Origin: Neurospora tetrasperma FGSC 2508
Lineage: Eukaryota; Ascomycota; Sordariomycetes; Sordariales; Sordariaceae
Assembly: GCF_000213175.1 (NCBI RefSeq)
Contig: NW_009799103.1
Span: forward strand, 585,295-649,294
Reading direction: 5' to 3'
DNA length: 64,000 bases
The notes under the pieces were generated by a model. It did no database searches, was not told the origin of the DNA, and worked only from the letters and a program-made list of their open reading frames with translations. Below, piece by piece: positions 33,511-42,022 of this stretch. Position 1 is the stretch's first letter; each line of letters starts with the position of its first letter. The translations under genes were made by a program, and so were the position numbers.

Positions 33511-34080
33511 TCATCCATCCTTGATAACACCCAACTCTTTCTTGAAGCTCTCCAGCGTGGCACTCTTGTACTTCTTGCGGCCTTCGATGCGACGGAGTCA
33601 GTTCTGTATCACCTTGGTGACCTTTCGTTTGGCCTTGACCAGGCCAATCAACCTGTAGCGAGCGGGGAAAAAGGGACAGTCTGAAGGGGCGGAACTGGAT
33701 TTGATATTTGCGTCGTACTGCATGTAAACTTCAATCGGCGAGGAATAAGGAGAAAAGGTAGGGTCTGCCGTCAATAAGGGCAAGCATGTGGGTGGCCGGC
33801 GTCGCTAGAAGATTAGGAAAGAAAAGGACGGGTGCTGACAGCGATGGTCCAACTGCCGCGCTACTGTGAACTAGCCAGCCTTCTCCTAGCCAGTCTAGAC
33901 CTAGCTTTGAACACGTCTTTGGCCTCTTGCTTTCGCGCCAGTTGCTCGTCACATTCGCACGCTCAAAGCTCGACATTCTCGTCTTTGGACTCGGGCTCAG
34001 CAGCGGCGACATACTCATCTCCCCAAGCTGGAGATTTCGCAAGAGCAGGTTTGGCGGTCCATTGCTTCGTGGTGCTCGTG
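33511..34080 (-). pseudogene. decayed orphan gene sharing its C-terminus with the 38.3-kb CTD-like gene
   Basis: On the complement, a frame reading PARYRLIGLVKAKRKVTKVI is cut by TGA at 33598-33600, then continues in the same phase as LRRIEGRKKYKSATLESFKK to a stop at 33511-33513. The block RLIG-x-VK-xx-K/R-V, followed by a basic helix with EKY/KKY, matches the C-terminal end of the protein at 38267-40011. Further upstream another frame (KSPAWGDEYVAAAEPESKDE) meets TGA at 33963-33965 and goes on as ACECDEQLARKQEAKDVFKA. I found no intact start or splice path. The gene seems to have lost function by point mutation; length of the intact form unknown. Confidence 0.5.
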
Positions 34081-34760
34081 GTTCAGTATGTTATGACCGT
34101 CATCCTGTGGTGCGACAGCAGGTTTTTTCTCCTTTTCCGATGATAATGAGGAAGAAGAGCATAGAGGTACTCATGTTATACCGGAAGACCATCAAGGCAT
34201 CCCTGGGAAACCTTTTGTACCTACCCTATTGAAATTGGCAATGTCGTTAATGAAGAAAACCGTGTCCCGCTTACTACAAGACAACAGATTGGCCTTGACT
34301 TCACCATCTCTGCGTGTTCGAAGGAAAAAAAAACATAAAAGATACCTAATCCCCAACCGAAGTCGCAGAGTAACAGGGCCCTGAATACACCGACTGCCTC
34401 TTGGGAATACGCTCCAGAACAAGTCAATCATAGAGTCAACGAAATCTCCGGGATTACAGGCTCGACTGGTCTCATTCAAGAGACTTTAACAATATTCCGA
34501 AGTGAACACTCGTCTTCCCAGCGGGTCGTAGCTGCTGTGGCAGCTGTCGTTGAACTGAAGGCCGCCGGACAGTGTTCACTGTGTTCCGCCCAGATATGCG
34601 CGCCCGGTTTTGTCCTAGGGACTAGAGGTGTGCCGCTGGGGGGAAGCATTTGGTTATTGTTCAATACGTGATATGGGCTTCTGTGTTGGAAGGCACCTCT
34701 GTGTACTGTTCGATAGCACGAGTGTCGGCATAGCGGCAAACACCGGCAACAGAGTCGTCC
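34081..34760. other. intergenic region upstream of the Cys-rich gene
   Basis: Nothing could be supported in this stretch beyond short random ORFs. It separates the minus-strand decayed gene from the plus-strand Cys-rich gene and so probably contains the latter's promoter. Confidence 0.45.
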
Positions 34761-35356
34761 ATGTGCGATATCTTTGCCTTCAATACCTATGAATGCGGTT
34801 GTCCGCTGGGAAGCAATTGCTTCTTGAGTGGAAGAAGAAGGAGTGCTTCTGTTCAGTCAGCCATCAATGAACAGTTACGCCGCGAACAGACACCAACTCT
34901 CTGCAGCCCTCCCAGGGAAATTGAAAACTTTTTGGCCCGCTCTCCTGAGGTCTCCCCTCCGACGTTGTACTGTCGCTGACCATCTTGTCTTAGTCGGAAT
35001 GTGAGGAGTCTGCTCGTCCCTGCATCATCTGCCTCAACGCAGATCGAAGCGGCCTCACGGTGCCTGGTCGCACCGCCTGTGCTAGCTGTCATAATGACGG
35101 CAAGCGGTGCGACCGGGCGTCACCCATGACGATGCGTGCGATCACTGTCTAGGAGGCGGTGACCGGCGCCCAGGCGAAGGCGGCGGCCGAGGAGAATCTG
35201 AATCGTATGCAGCTGCGGACTCCTTTGCCGCCCAGAAATCAAGGACCACTCCAACCATTGCCTGAATATAGGGCTGTGTCAGTCGCGAGAAGCAGCATTG
35301 GCCTGCCAGGAATTGGATCACCAATGAGTGTGGTGCAGTCACCTGCGAGGCCATGA
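34761..35356 (+). pseudogene. small Cys-rich protein gene with in-frame stop codons
   Basis: Exon 1 (34761-34949) starts MCDIFAFNTYECGCPLGSNC. A 44-nt intron (34950-34993; CTGAC branch, TTAG acceptor, weak GTCTCC donor) joins exon 2, which encodes ARPCIICLNADRSG and ACASCHNDGKRCDRA, a plausible zinc-binding Cys cluster. Translation would stop at TAG 35150-35152 after 115 aa. The same frame then stays open for 67 more codons with protein-like content (EAVTGAQAKAAAEENLNRMQ) to TGA 35354-35356, and again for about 33 codons (RNHQSTVSPIVGRL) to another TAG. Each stop could be a CAG or CGA changed by one C-to-T step. Either a short protein is made or the gene is decaying. I do not recognise a named family. 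Confidence 0.55.
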
Positions 35357-36349
35357 AGAAATCATCAGTCGACAGTCTCTCCGATCGTTGGGAGATTGAC
35401 AAACTCGCCTGCCAGCTCCATCAAACTCCTCCCAACATAGGCGTGTCCCATCGACTCCTATGCCTATGACACAACAAGGATGGTCCCCGGCAAGCGGATC
35501 TGATAGGCCGGATCCAAGTTCCTCTCTTGCAGGTATTCCAGACCCATTGTTCTGGAAGTCTTGGACGACGAGATTTGGTTCGCTCCCATTTCTGCTAGAA
35601 AGCTTAATCGGATGAAATAGAATCGACATGTACCTGTGACTGTGTTGAAAAAGAAGGTTGTCCTGTCGTTGATTTCGTCTGAACTAGCTTGTGTTTCGTG
35701 TATATCATAGACCACCACGGTTACTCTATTTGTCTCTCTTTCTCTTTTTCACTTGGCAATTGATAGAGAATATTGTGTCGGGCTCGCGCCTACCTACAGA
35801 TCCGATATGCCATTGAGGGCCAGAGTTGGACAATGATGATGAACTTTGAAGCGGCGGCAGTGGTAGCAGTGGCGGCAGTAGGTATTTCAACAGCGAGCGC
35901 AGGCTTCGAAGCTTTCGAAATAAGACCAATTATGGGTCTGTGATCATTTCCTGCTCAACGCGTTGCCTGGTGGTCTCCTATGGCTCAATAGCCGATTGCG
36001 TCAGCTGGGCAATTCAATCCCTCTCTCCCCTCTACTCCTTCCCTCCTCTCCTTCAGTCTTCACCCAAACCTCCTCCTCAACCAAACCCATAGTCGACCGC
36101 AAGAGCACTCTGATCAGAGTAAAGTACACCGCCGCGCAACACGCACACACACAACTTTCAAAAAGGGTTAAAATATCCAACCACTCCCAGACTCTCCTTC
36201 TTACCCCAGCAACCTCCTCACACGTTACCCTGTCCCTGCACTTCTCGGATCCACGGCAGCTTCCTTTATACAACAATCTTGTTACACCAGTCGTTGTTCA
36301 TCAACATCCTTGTCTCACAATCGCTGAGTCGCTCTTCCAATACGACAAA
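35357..36349. other. intergenic region, decayed tail of the Cys-rich frame then leader of the next gene
   Basis: The first 100 or so bases continue the decayed frame of the gene at 34761. From about 35960 the plus strand is open in the frame of the next gene but has no ATG before 36350, so it is probably 5' leader. Confidence 0.45.
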
Positions 36350-36883
36350 ATGGCTGACATCATCATGGAATCGCCGCCGCCATCCAACGACGCGATCGCA
36401 GCCCTTGACGATTGGATCAACAACAATTCGGACCGCGATGGCAGCTTGCGTAATCTAGCAGCAGACCGGCAGCTCGCCCCGCAGTCCTTGGAGCAAGCAC
36501 CCCGGTTCGTCGCTTTGGCTGATACTGTAAGATGTCTCAGTCGCCATACAATTGACGGACTCCCCAGCAAGATTGTTAGTTTGGGATGCGACAGTCTGTA
36601 CGTCGTGCTCCCCGGTTTCGTGGCCGACCTTGTCGACCAAATGGATAAGATCCAGCTTGGTCAGTTGTTCAACCATGTTCGCGTGAGATACGCCGTCAAT
36701 TCGAGCAACGGACTCGGTCAAGACCGTCATCCCTACAACCCGCTGAACCGTTTTCCTACCGGCAAATCCTTCGCTCTCGACAAAGGCGTTCTTGTCGTCA
36801 ACTCCAAGAAGGCACAGCCGCCCGACACCATGCCCCCGAAAGGAGAACTCCGAAGTCTGAAGGTAGAGCAAAGTACGAGGTAG
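36350..36883 (+). CDS. uncharacterised orphan protein, 177 aa
   Basis: A single ATG-initiated frame in a good fungal start context (ACAAAATGGC) encodes MADIIMESPPPSNDAIAALD and onward. Residues about 15-130 look folded: DDWINNNSDRDGSLRNLAAD, then LVDQMDKIQLGQLFNHVRVR. The C-terminus is basic and Pro-containing (KKAQPPDTMPPKGELRSLKV). It contains no membrane span, signal peptide or motif I recognise. It lies on the plus strand among mainly minus-strand orphan genes. The frame is open upstream without ATG. Function unknown. Confidence 0.6.
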   Translation: MADIIMESPPPSNDAIAALDDWINNNSDRDGSLRNLAADRQLAPQSLEQAPRFVALADTVRCLSRHTIDGLPSKIVSLGCDSLYVVLPGFVADLVDQMDKIQLGQLFNHVRVRYAVNSSNGLGQDRHPYNPLNRFPTGKSFALDKGVLVVNSKKAQPPDTMPPKGELRSLKVEQSTR

Positions 36884-37017
36884 AAAACAGGAACACGAAC
36901 CAGTAACCCTACATCACCAACCCCATCAATCTCAAAGACCTACAGAGGTTGTGGCACCCGGAATTTTCGTGGTACAGAGACACTAGAGGTAGTTTGTACT
37001 CGGCCATGGTCGAGGCC

Positions 37018-37272
37018 TCAGAGATGTACTTGCTGGCTTCCCCCCCCCCCCCCCCCTTTTGGGTAGAATAGTGGGAAAGCCCTGTTTTTCGAAAAGGGTT
37101 CAGTGATCCGCACTTCCCCCCATTGCTCGGAGAGTCGCTCGATGCACACCTTTAAGGTGTATGCATCGATGCGTAAAGCCGGGTCGGGGCCAAAGGTGGT
37201 TCCTTGCAGCTCCGTCTGGGCAGCAGGGCTTAGTTCTCCTTCCGCCATGCAGTTGTAAAGTGTTGTTGACAT
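37018..37272 (-). CDS. short orphan ORF ending in a homopolymer-encoded Gly run
   Basis: An ATG-initiated frame of 84 codons encodes MSTTLYNCMAEGELSPAAQT, then DAYTLKVCIERLSEQWGEVR and a Gly6 run before QQVHL. The Gly run is encoded by a C17 tract (37040-37056 on plus), so the C-terminus depends on tract length. It may be a downstream exon of the frame at 37303-37770. Not recognised. Confidence 0.35.
   Translation of the reverse strand: MSTTLYNCMAEGELSPAAQTELQGTTFGPDPALRIDAYTLKVCIERLSEQWGEVRITEPFSKNRAFPLFYPKGGGGGGSQQVHL
37040..37056. repeat. C17 homopolymer
   Basis: Seventeen consecutive C on the plus strand, seen directly. It lies inside a minus-strand ORF, where length change would shift the frame. 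Confidence 0.9.
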
Positions 37273-37302
37273 TGTAAATATACTATGTGCGTAGATGCGG
37301 GC

Positions 37303-38163
37303 TTACCACGTGTCGACGTGACCGAATATCCCAAAGCACTTCTTGAAACCGACCCAGGGCCCTCCGTGAATGAACGCGTATCTCCAGGCGCCGCGTCGGT
37401 AGACCTCGCCCTCGTGGCGCTCCCCATCCATTGGACCGATTGTGCCGTCCATCTCGAAGTATTCGAGGTTGTCCCATGCCCCTTTCATCGGCTCTGGGCT
37501 TGGAAAGATGGGCTCAGGGCCCTGCCCAGGTAGGAAGCCCTTGCTGATCGCTGCCTTGACGTTGGTCTGATAGTTCAGTACGTCCGATGCTCCGGCGGGT
37601 TTGTTGTGGATCAGTCTGAAGGCTTGGATATGGCGGTGGTTGGATACCTGGAGTGCGGCCAGCGTTTGTCTTGAGCAAAGTGCCGTTATACTCGCTCGGT
37701 GACAAAACCAAAGGCAGTTTTGAGGATTGAAGTGAGGAAGCGGCGAGTAGGAATGCGTGCATGTGACCACCTGACCAAGGTCCTACATGTAGTAGCCCCA
37801 GGCAGCGAGAGAAGTCATGCTGTGATTTGTGTGATTCCACTTTCAACAATTCTGACGGCTTCAACGCTTCGACCAAGCCACGGTAGGGCCATGTATGCCG
37901 CATAAACTCCGAAAGTCTAGAATCAATTTCCCTTTTGCTGTTGCACACATTATGCCGTTTAAAAGGACATATGTCCTGCATTACATGCCAGCCACTTCGC
38001 AAAAGCTCTGTGTGAGTTTTGATGCACCAAACCGGACTAAGCTATAGTGAATATGTGGCCAAAAAGGGAATTTCTCGATTTTTAGATTTCTCATGTCACG
38101 ATGAAGCCTTTGTGGTACGTCTTCGCAACAATAAACCTCTCGCTTTCTTCCCGTCACTACCAT
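37303..38163 (-). pseudogene. unresolved orphan coding region, spliced or decayed
   Basis: Overlapping minus-strand frames each look protein-like in part. The 3' one encodes GAWDNLEYFEMDGTIGPMDG and AWRYAFIHGGPWVGFKKCFG. A middle frame encodes WPYRGLVEALKPSELLKVES and GGHMHAFLLAASSLQSSKLP. A 5' frame begins with an ATG at 38163 (MVVTGRKREVYCCEDVPQRL). I could not connect them through good splice sites, and the 3' frames lack a suitable start. This may be a multi-exon gene with unusual introns or another degenerate gene of the island. No family recognised. Confidence 0.35.
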
Positions 38164-38266
38164 ATCTTAGCTACCTCCAGTTGAATCACCACCCCTCATT
38201 TAGACCCATCAGTGCAGCGTTTCCACTCATCATCACTACCCCCCTCCACCTCTTAGCATCCTCCAA

Positions 38267-40011
38267 CTACCGCTTCAACCCCTTCAGCACATCCGCAGGA
38301 ACATACTTCTCGCACACCTCCATCATACGCACCATCTTCTTCTGCATCAACTTGTTCCACATCATCCTATCGACCCTCTTCTGGACCTTGACGCAACCAA
38401 TCAGCCTCTGGGAAACTCGGCAAGCGGGGTTGTTGATGGCCGAGGAGCTGTGGAAGGAGGAGCAAGAAGAGATCCAGTTGGCGTGCTTATCTTCGACGCT
38501 TTGGTGCATGCCGATTTCAGACGACGGGTAGGATTGGCAAAAGTTGGACTGAGCAGGCTCGTAGTTGAGAGCGGCGATGTCAGGGTACGGATCGGCAACC
38601 GAATGCTGCGTCTCGAGCTGCATGAGAGTCTCTGCCGCAGTCTCTTGGTCGAGTTGCTCGTAGTACTCATGGTCTGGGAGGTCTTCCGACTCAGATAATT
38701 CAGGCTCCTCCGTAGAAGCGGAAGGGGTAGACGGGAATGGGCTGCTTTGTCTCCATGGGAAGGGTGTTGAAGGATGGCCGTATGTTAATCCAGAGTAGAG
38801 GTAGTTTGAGAGTGGACTGCTGCTCTCTTCCGGGACGGAAAAGACAGGTTCCTGCACTTGAACAACTTCTTCTGCTTCACTCTCCGCATCTCCTTTCTCC
38901 TCCTGATCAAGTTGCTCGTAGTACTGGTAGTCGGGCAGTCCCCCCTCCTCTTCCTCCGGGAAGGCAGCAGCAGGTTCATGTACCATGACATCTTGAACAT
39001 CTTTCTCTGCTTTTCCCTCTGTTCTCTCGTCCTCTTCCCAGTCCGGAAGCTCGGGAAAAGGCTCGGTTGTTGTCTCGTGCTCACCACGCTGCCTCTGCTC
39101 TTCTTCTTCCTCTGAGAGGATCGACCTCGCCCGGGTGTAGACGAAGCGGCCCCTGCCCCAAGAGCCGTCAAGCTCGCGCTCATGTTCATCGAAGTGGCTG
39201 GCGGTGGCGGGCGAAGAGGGCGACAACGGAACAGGGGTTGGAGATGTAAATGCCCACTGGGGAGATTGAGGGACATATGGCGGAGATGGAGGCACGGTTC
39301 CAGGCGATGTTGGATAATACTTCACGGGAGATGTGCCTCTGTAACCCGCCTGAGGAGAAGTAGGGGCGTATGCCGGAGATTGGGGTGCTGGAGTCGGCGA
39401 TGTAGACCACCACTCGGGAGATCGGGGAACGTATGGCGGAGACGGGGGCACGGGTCCCGGCGACGTAGGATAGTAGTTCGTGGGAGATGTACCTTTGGAA
39501 CCCCATTGAGGAGATGAAGGGGCATAGGCCGGAGATTGGGGTCCTGGCCCAGGCGATGTAGGATAGTAGTTTTCTGGAGACACACTTCCAGGAATCCACT
39601 CGGCAGATTGGGGGATGTATGGCGGAGATGGCGGGACTGGTCCAGGAGATGTAGGATAGTAGAGGTAGTCTGCCGGAGATGTACTTCCAGGAGTCGACTC
39701 TGGAGATCGAGGAATGTACGGTGGGGAGAAAGGGACGGGCCCAGGCGATGTAGGACCCCAACTTTCTGGAGATCGACTTCTGGGAACCCAATCGGGAGAT
39801 GCAAGGGGTCCGATACGGGATGTAGACGCCATTGTGGGAGAACCAGGGACGAGTCGAAACAAGGGGTCCGGGGAAGAAAGTGGGCGCCTCGAGGTTGGCT
39901 GGAATTCTGCAAATTTTGTTAGTTGCGTTGTATTGGCACAAGATGAGAGTTTGGCTGGTTACCTTCGACGTCGATGTACACAATGGTACGAAAGTTGTTG
40001 TTATGCTCCAT
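38267..40011 (-). CDS. orphan protein with RNA polymerase II CTD-like YxPTSP repeats
   Basis: Two exons on the complement, 39963-40011 and 38267-39906, give 562 aa. The 56-nt intron has donor GTAACC, branch CTAAC and acceptor GCAG. Exon 1 encodes MEHNNNFRTIVYIDVE. Residues about 40-240 are five degenerate repeats of about 30-50 residues built on YYPTSPGPVPPSPPYVPRSP, with variants YAPSSPQ and YAPTSPQ, close to the heptad YSPTSPS of Rpb1. The middle is acidic with two copies of LPD-x-x-YYEQLDQE. The C-terminus is basic and helical (RLIGCVKVQKRVDRMM, then VRMMEVCEKYVPADVL) and matches the decayed fragment at 33.5 kb. No enzyme domain is visible. A role as CTD mimic, substrate of CTD kinases or structural Pro-rich protein is speculation. 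Confidence 0.75.
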
Positions 40012-40453
40012 CGCTGGCGAGTGGCGAGGAAAAGACTGAAAGTAGTGTGTAAGGCGTAAACGGAAGAGAGCTTGCTAGATGCCTTGAGATCAATTCTGAG
40101 GTACAGCTCTCAATTGACGAAGTTCCTTGGAAGAGTTGGGAGGGAACACAATCAGCGAGAGATTTGAGGTGAAAAGCGAGCTTGAAATAGTTGTGTGGAA
40201 CGCAAAGACCTACTACACTTTTACAGGTCCAGTTCAATTGTGAACAAATTGACTGAATAAGAATTGGGAAGCAACAATAGCAAGTAATAGTTACCAAGTC
40301 GGATCCACTGGCAAATAGGACAGAACCTATTGACACAATAGCATTCACATGGAGGACCTTCATATGCGGGGTGACAATCCCACTTGGGACGAAAAAGATA
40401 CATTTGTACCTCACTGTCTGTAAAGAGTCTGTCATCCCATGTGTTCACGCCCT
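40012..40453. other. intergenic region upstream of the CTD-like gene
   Basis: No supported gene. It probably contains the promoter of the minus-strand CTD-like gene. Confidence 0.45.
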
Positions 40454-40680
40454 TCACGGAAAGTTTTCCAGGAAACGCTCCAAGGTTCTGATGGCGTGAG
40501 ATTTTGCCCATCGCTTAGGATCGGTTGCGTCAAAATTCTTGATGTCAATCTCGGCCAAACGAGATTGGCCCAGGAGGTAGAGACACCCGCCAATCTGTTT
40601 TGGCTGTTCGAGATATTGACCATACGGCAAGCCAACAGGGTCGGTCGGAAAGGTAAGCGTGACTTCCACGGACCGCCAGG
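40454..40680 (-). CDS. orphan coding fragment, start not found
   Basis: The complement encodes WRSVEVTLTFPTDPVGLPYG, then GGCLYLLGQSRLAEIDIKNF and SHAIRTLERFLENFP before a stop. Composition and codon use look coding, but there is no ATG and a TGA lies just upstream. It could be the last exon of the gene at 40731-41291 or a separate decayed gene. Not recognised. Confidence 0.35.
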
Positions 40681-40730
40681 TCCTTCTTCACGCTAGAGGT
40701 AGATGGTGACCGTTTTGACAGCTAAGCGCT

Positions 40731-41291
40731 TTAGAGACTTGATGATACCCTAGGTATCTCTGAGTAATTTTTTTTTGCATTGGCGTAAGTGTTGATGGTG
40801 TGATCGACCTGTCTATATAGGGTGTGAAGGACCAATTTGGTTTGATCGTAGAGTGCTGGCGCATGACCCTTATATTGTCTAGCGAGTTTACCGAGCTCAT
40901 TCTCCAGCCGCTTGTAGGCAATGCGGCGGCGGATAATGTTTCCTCCTTCCAGATCGATGGCACGAGTTTCTAGGAGCCGTTCAAAGTCAGCCTCCTCTGT
41001 GAAGTCGAGATCGTCATCCAGGGCGTACGAGCGCCCGTCGGCTGAGTCGCTGCATAGGCTATCTGTATCAGAGTCAACTGGCTCTGAAGACGAAGCTGAA
41101 ATATACGAGCAACTGGTCGTACAAAGTTAATTGCTGAGAAATGCGTCTTGTCGAAGGCTGGAGACGATTATAGACGAGGAAAAGAGAAGAACAAAATCAG
41201 TAACAGGAACCTTGGAAATACAAGGTTTCAAGATGAATTTCAAGATATTTTCATAATGAGTCCGCCTGCGGTTGACGAGTGTCTCGGACAT
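40731..41291 (-). CDS. orphan helical protein, 144 aa
   Basis: Two exons on the complement, 41222-41291 and 40731-41095, are joined by a 126-nt intron (donor GTATTT, acceptor TTTCAG). The product starts MSETLVNRRRTHYENILKFI. A Ser/Asp-rich acidic stretch follows (SEPVDSDTDSLCSDSADGRS, DDDLDFTEEADFERLLETR), then a basic helical stretch (IIRRRIAYKRLENELGKLAR and LYDQTKLVLHTLYRQVDHT). The order of acidic stretch then helix differs from array members A-D, but the size, orientation and orphan status are similar. The donor is not the commonest type, so exon 1 is less certain than exon 2. Function unknown. Confidence 0.55.
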
Positions 41292-41738
41292 GTTTTGGCC
41301 GTTGACATTAAATGTCGTTGAAAGTGGAAACGCACGTGCCAACGGGAAGTAGCGTTCCCTCAGCCCAGAGCCCACCACCCGCTTCCTTGTGGTGTCCGGG
41401 TACACTAAAGCGCTGCTGCAGCTGCCCTACAGCTGCTCCCGATTTAGGGCTGATGCGGCCTGTGCGACCCCTCGCCTACAGCGATTTCAGTGACCCTTGC
41501 GTACAGCGACCTGATGTACGTAGTGACGTAAACGCAGCGCATCAGCTGTCGTGACGTAGGCGACCTACAGCAGAAAGAGGAAGCGTCATTGTGTTCCCGT
41601 CCTTCTTTTTCGCCTTCATTTTCTTCTTCCTCTTTCTGTTAAGACACGACGGATTGATATTACAACAACCAATATTCAACCTCTTACGACAGCCGCACCC
41701 AAATCTCGTAAACAACCACAGACCGACGACAAGCAACC
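41292..41738. promoter_or_regulatory. promoter region with paired TGACGTA (CRE/ATF-like) sites
   Basis: TGACGTA occurs at 41524-41530 and 41552-41558, 28 bp apart and in the same orientation, among repeated TACAGCGA/CTACAGC units (about 41422-41574). TGACGT is the core bound by fungal CRE/ATF-type bZIP factors such as Atf1. The sites lie about 180-215 bp upstream of the ATG at 41739. Regulation is inferred from sequence only. Confidence 0.35.
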
Positions 41739-42022
41739 ATGGACTCCTCAAACCCCCTTTCTGATCGCGAGAAGGCGTTCGAGAACAAGTACATCCACGA
41801 CAAGGAGTGCGTCCCCGTCACCCATGATTCCTCTTGGCGAGCCAGCCGCTGACAAAAACGTCATACAGGAGACAAATGGCCAAGGATAGAGCGAACAAGC
41901 AGACACAAACAGAGTCCTCCCCCTCCACCAAGGACTCCAGTTCCACACCCATCGAGCCAGAGGAGGGAGGTGGAGGTACATACAAGGAAGAGATTACCAA
42001 GCTAGCCGCCATGCCTTCCTGA
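41739..42022 (+). CDS. small DUF1476/ATPase-inhibitor-like protein, 73 aa
   Basis: Two exons, 41739-41806 and 41869-42022, are joined by a 62-nt intron (GTGCGT donor, GCTGAC branch, ACAG acceptor). The product begins MDSSNPLSDREKAFENKYIH and continues DKERQMAKDRANKQTQTESS with a Ser/Pro/Gly-rich tail ending TYKEEITKLAAMPS. The block DREKAFENKYIHDKE strongly recalls DUF1476 proteins (the alphaproteobacterial F1-ATPase zeta inhibitor), whose DREKAFEAKFAHDEE start I know, and more loosely the mitochondrial IF1 inhibitor. The rest of DUF1476 is not recognisable and there is no obvious presequence. Function as an ATPase regulator is therefore a guess. Confidence 0.6.
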
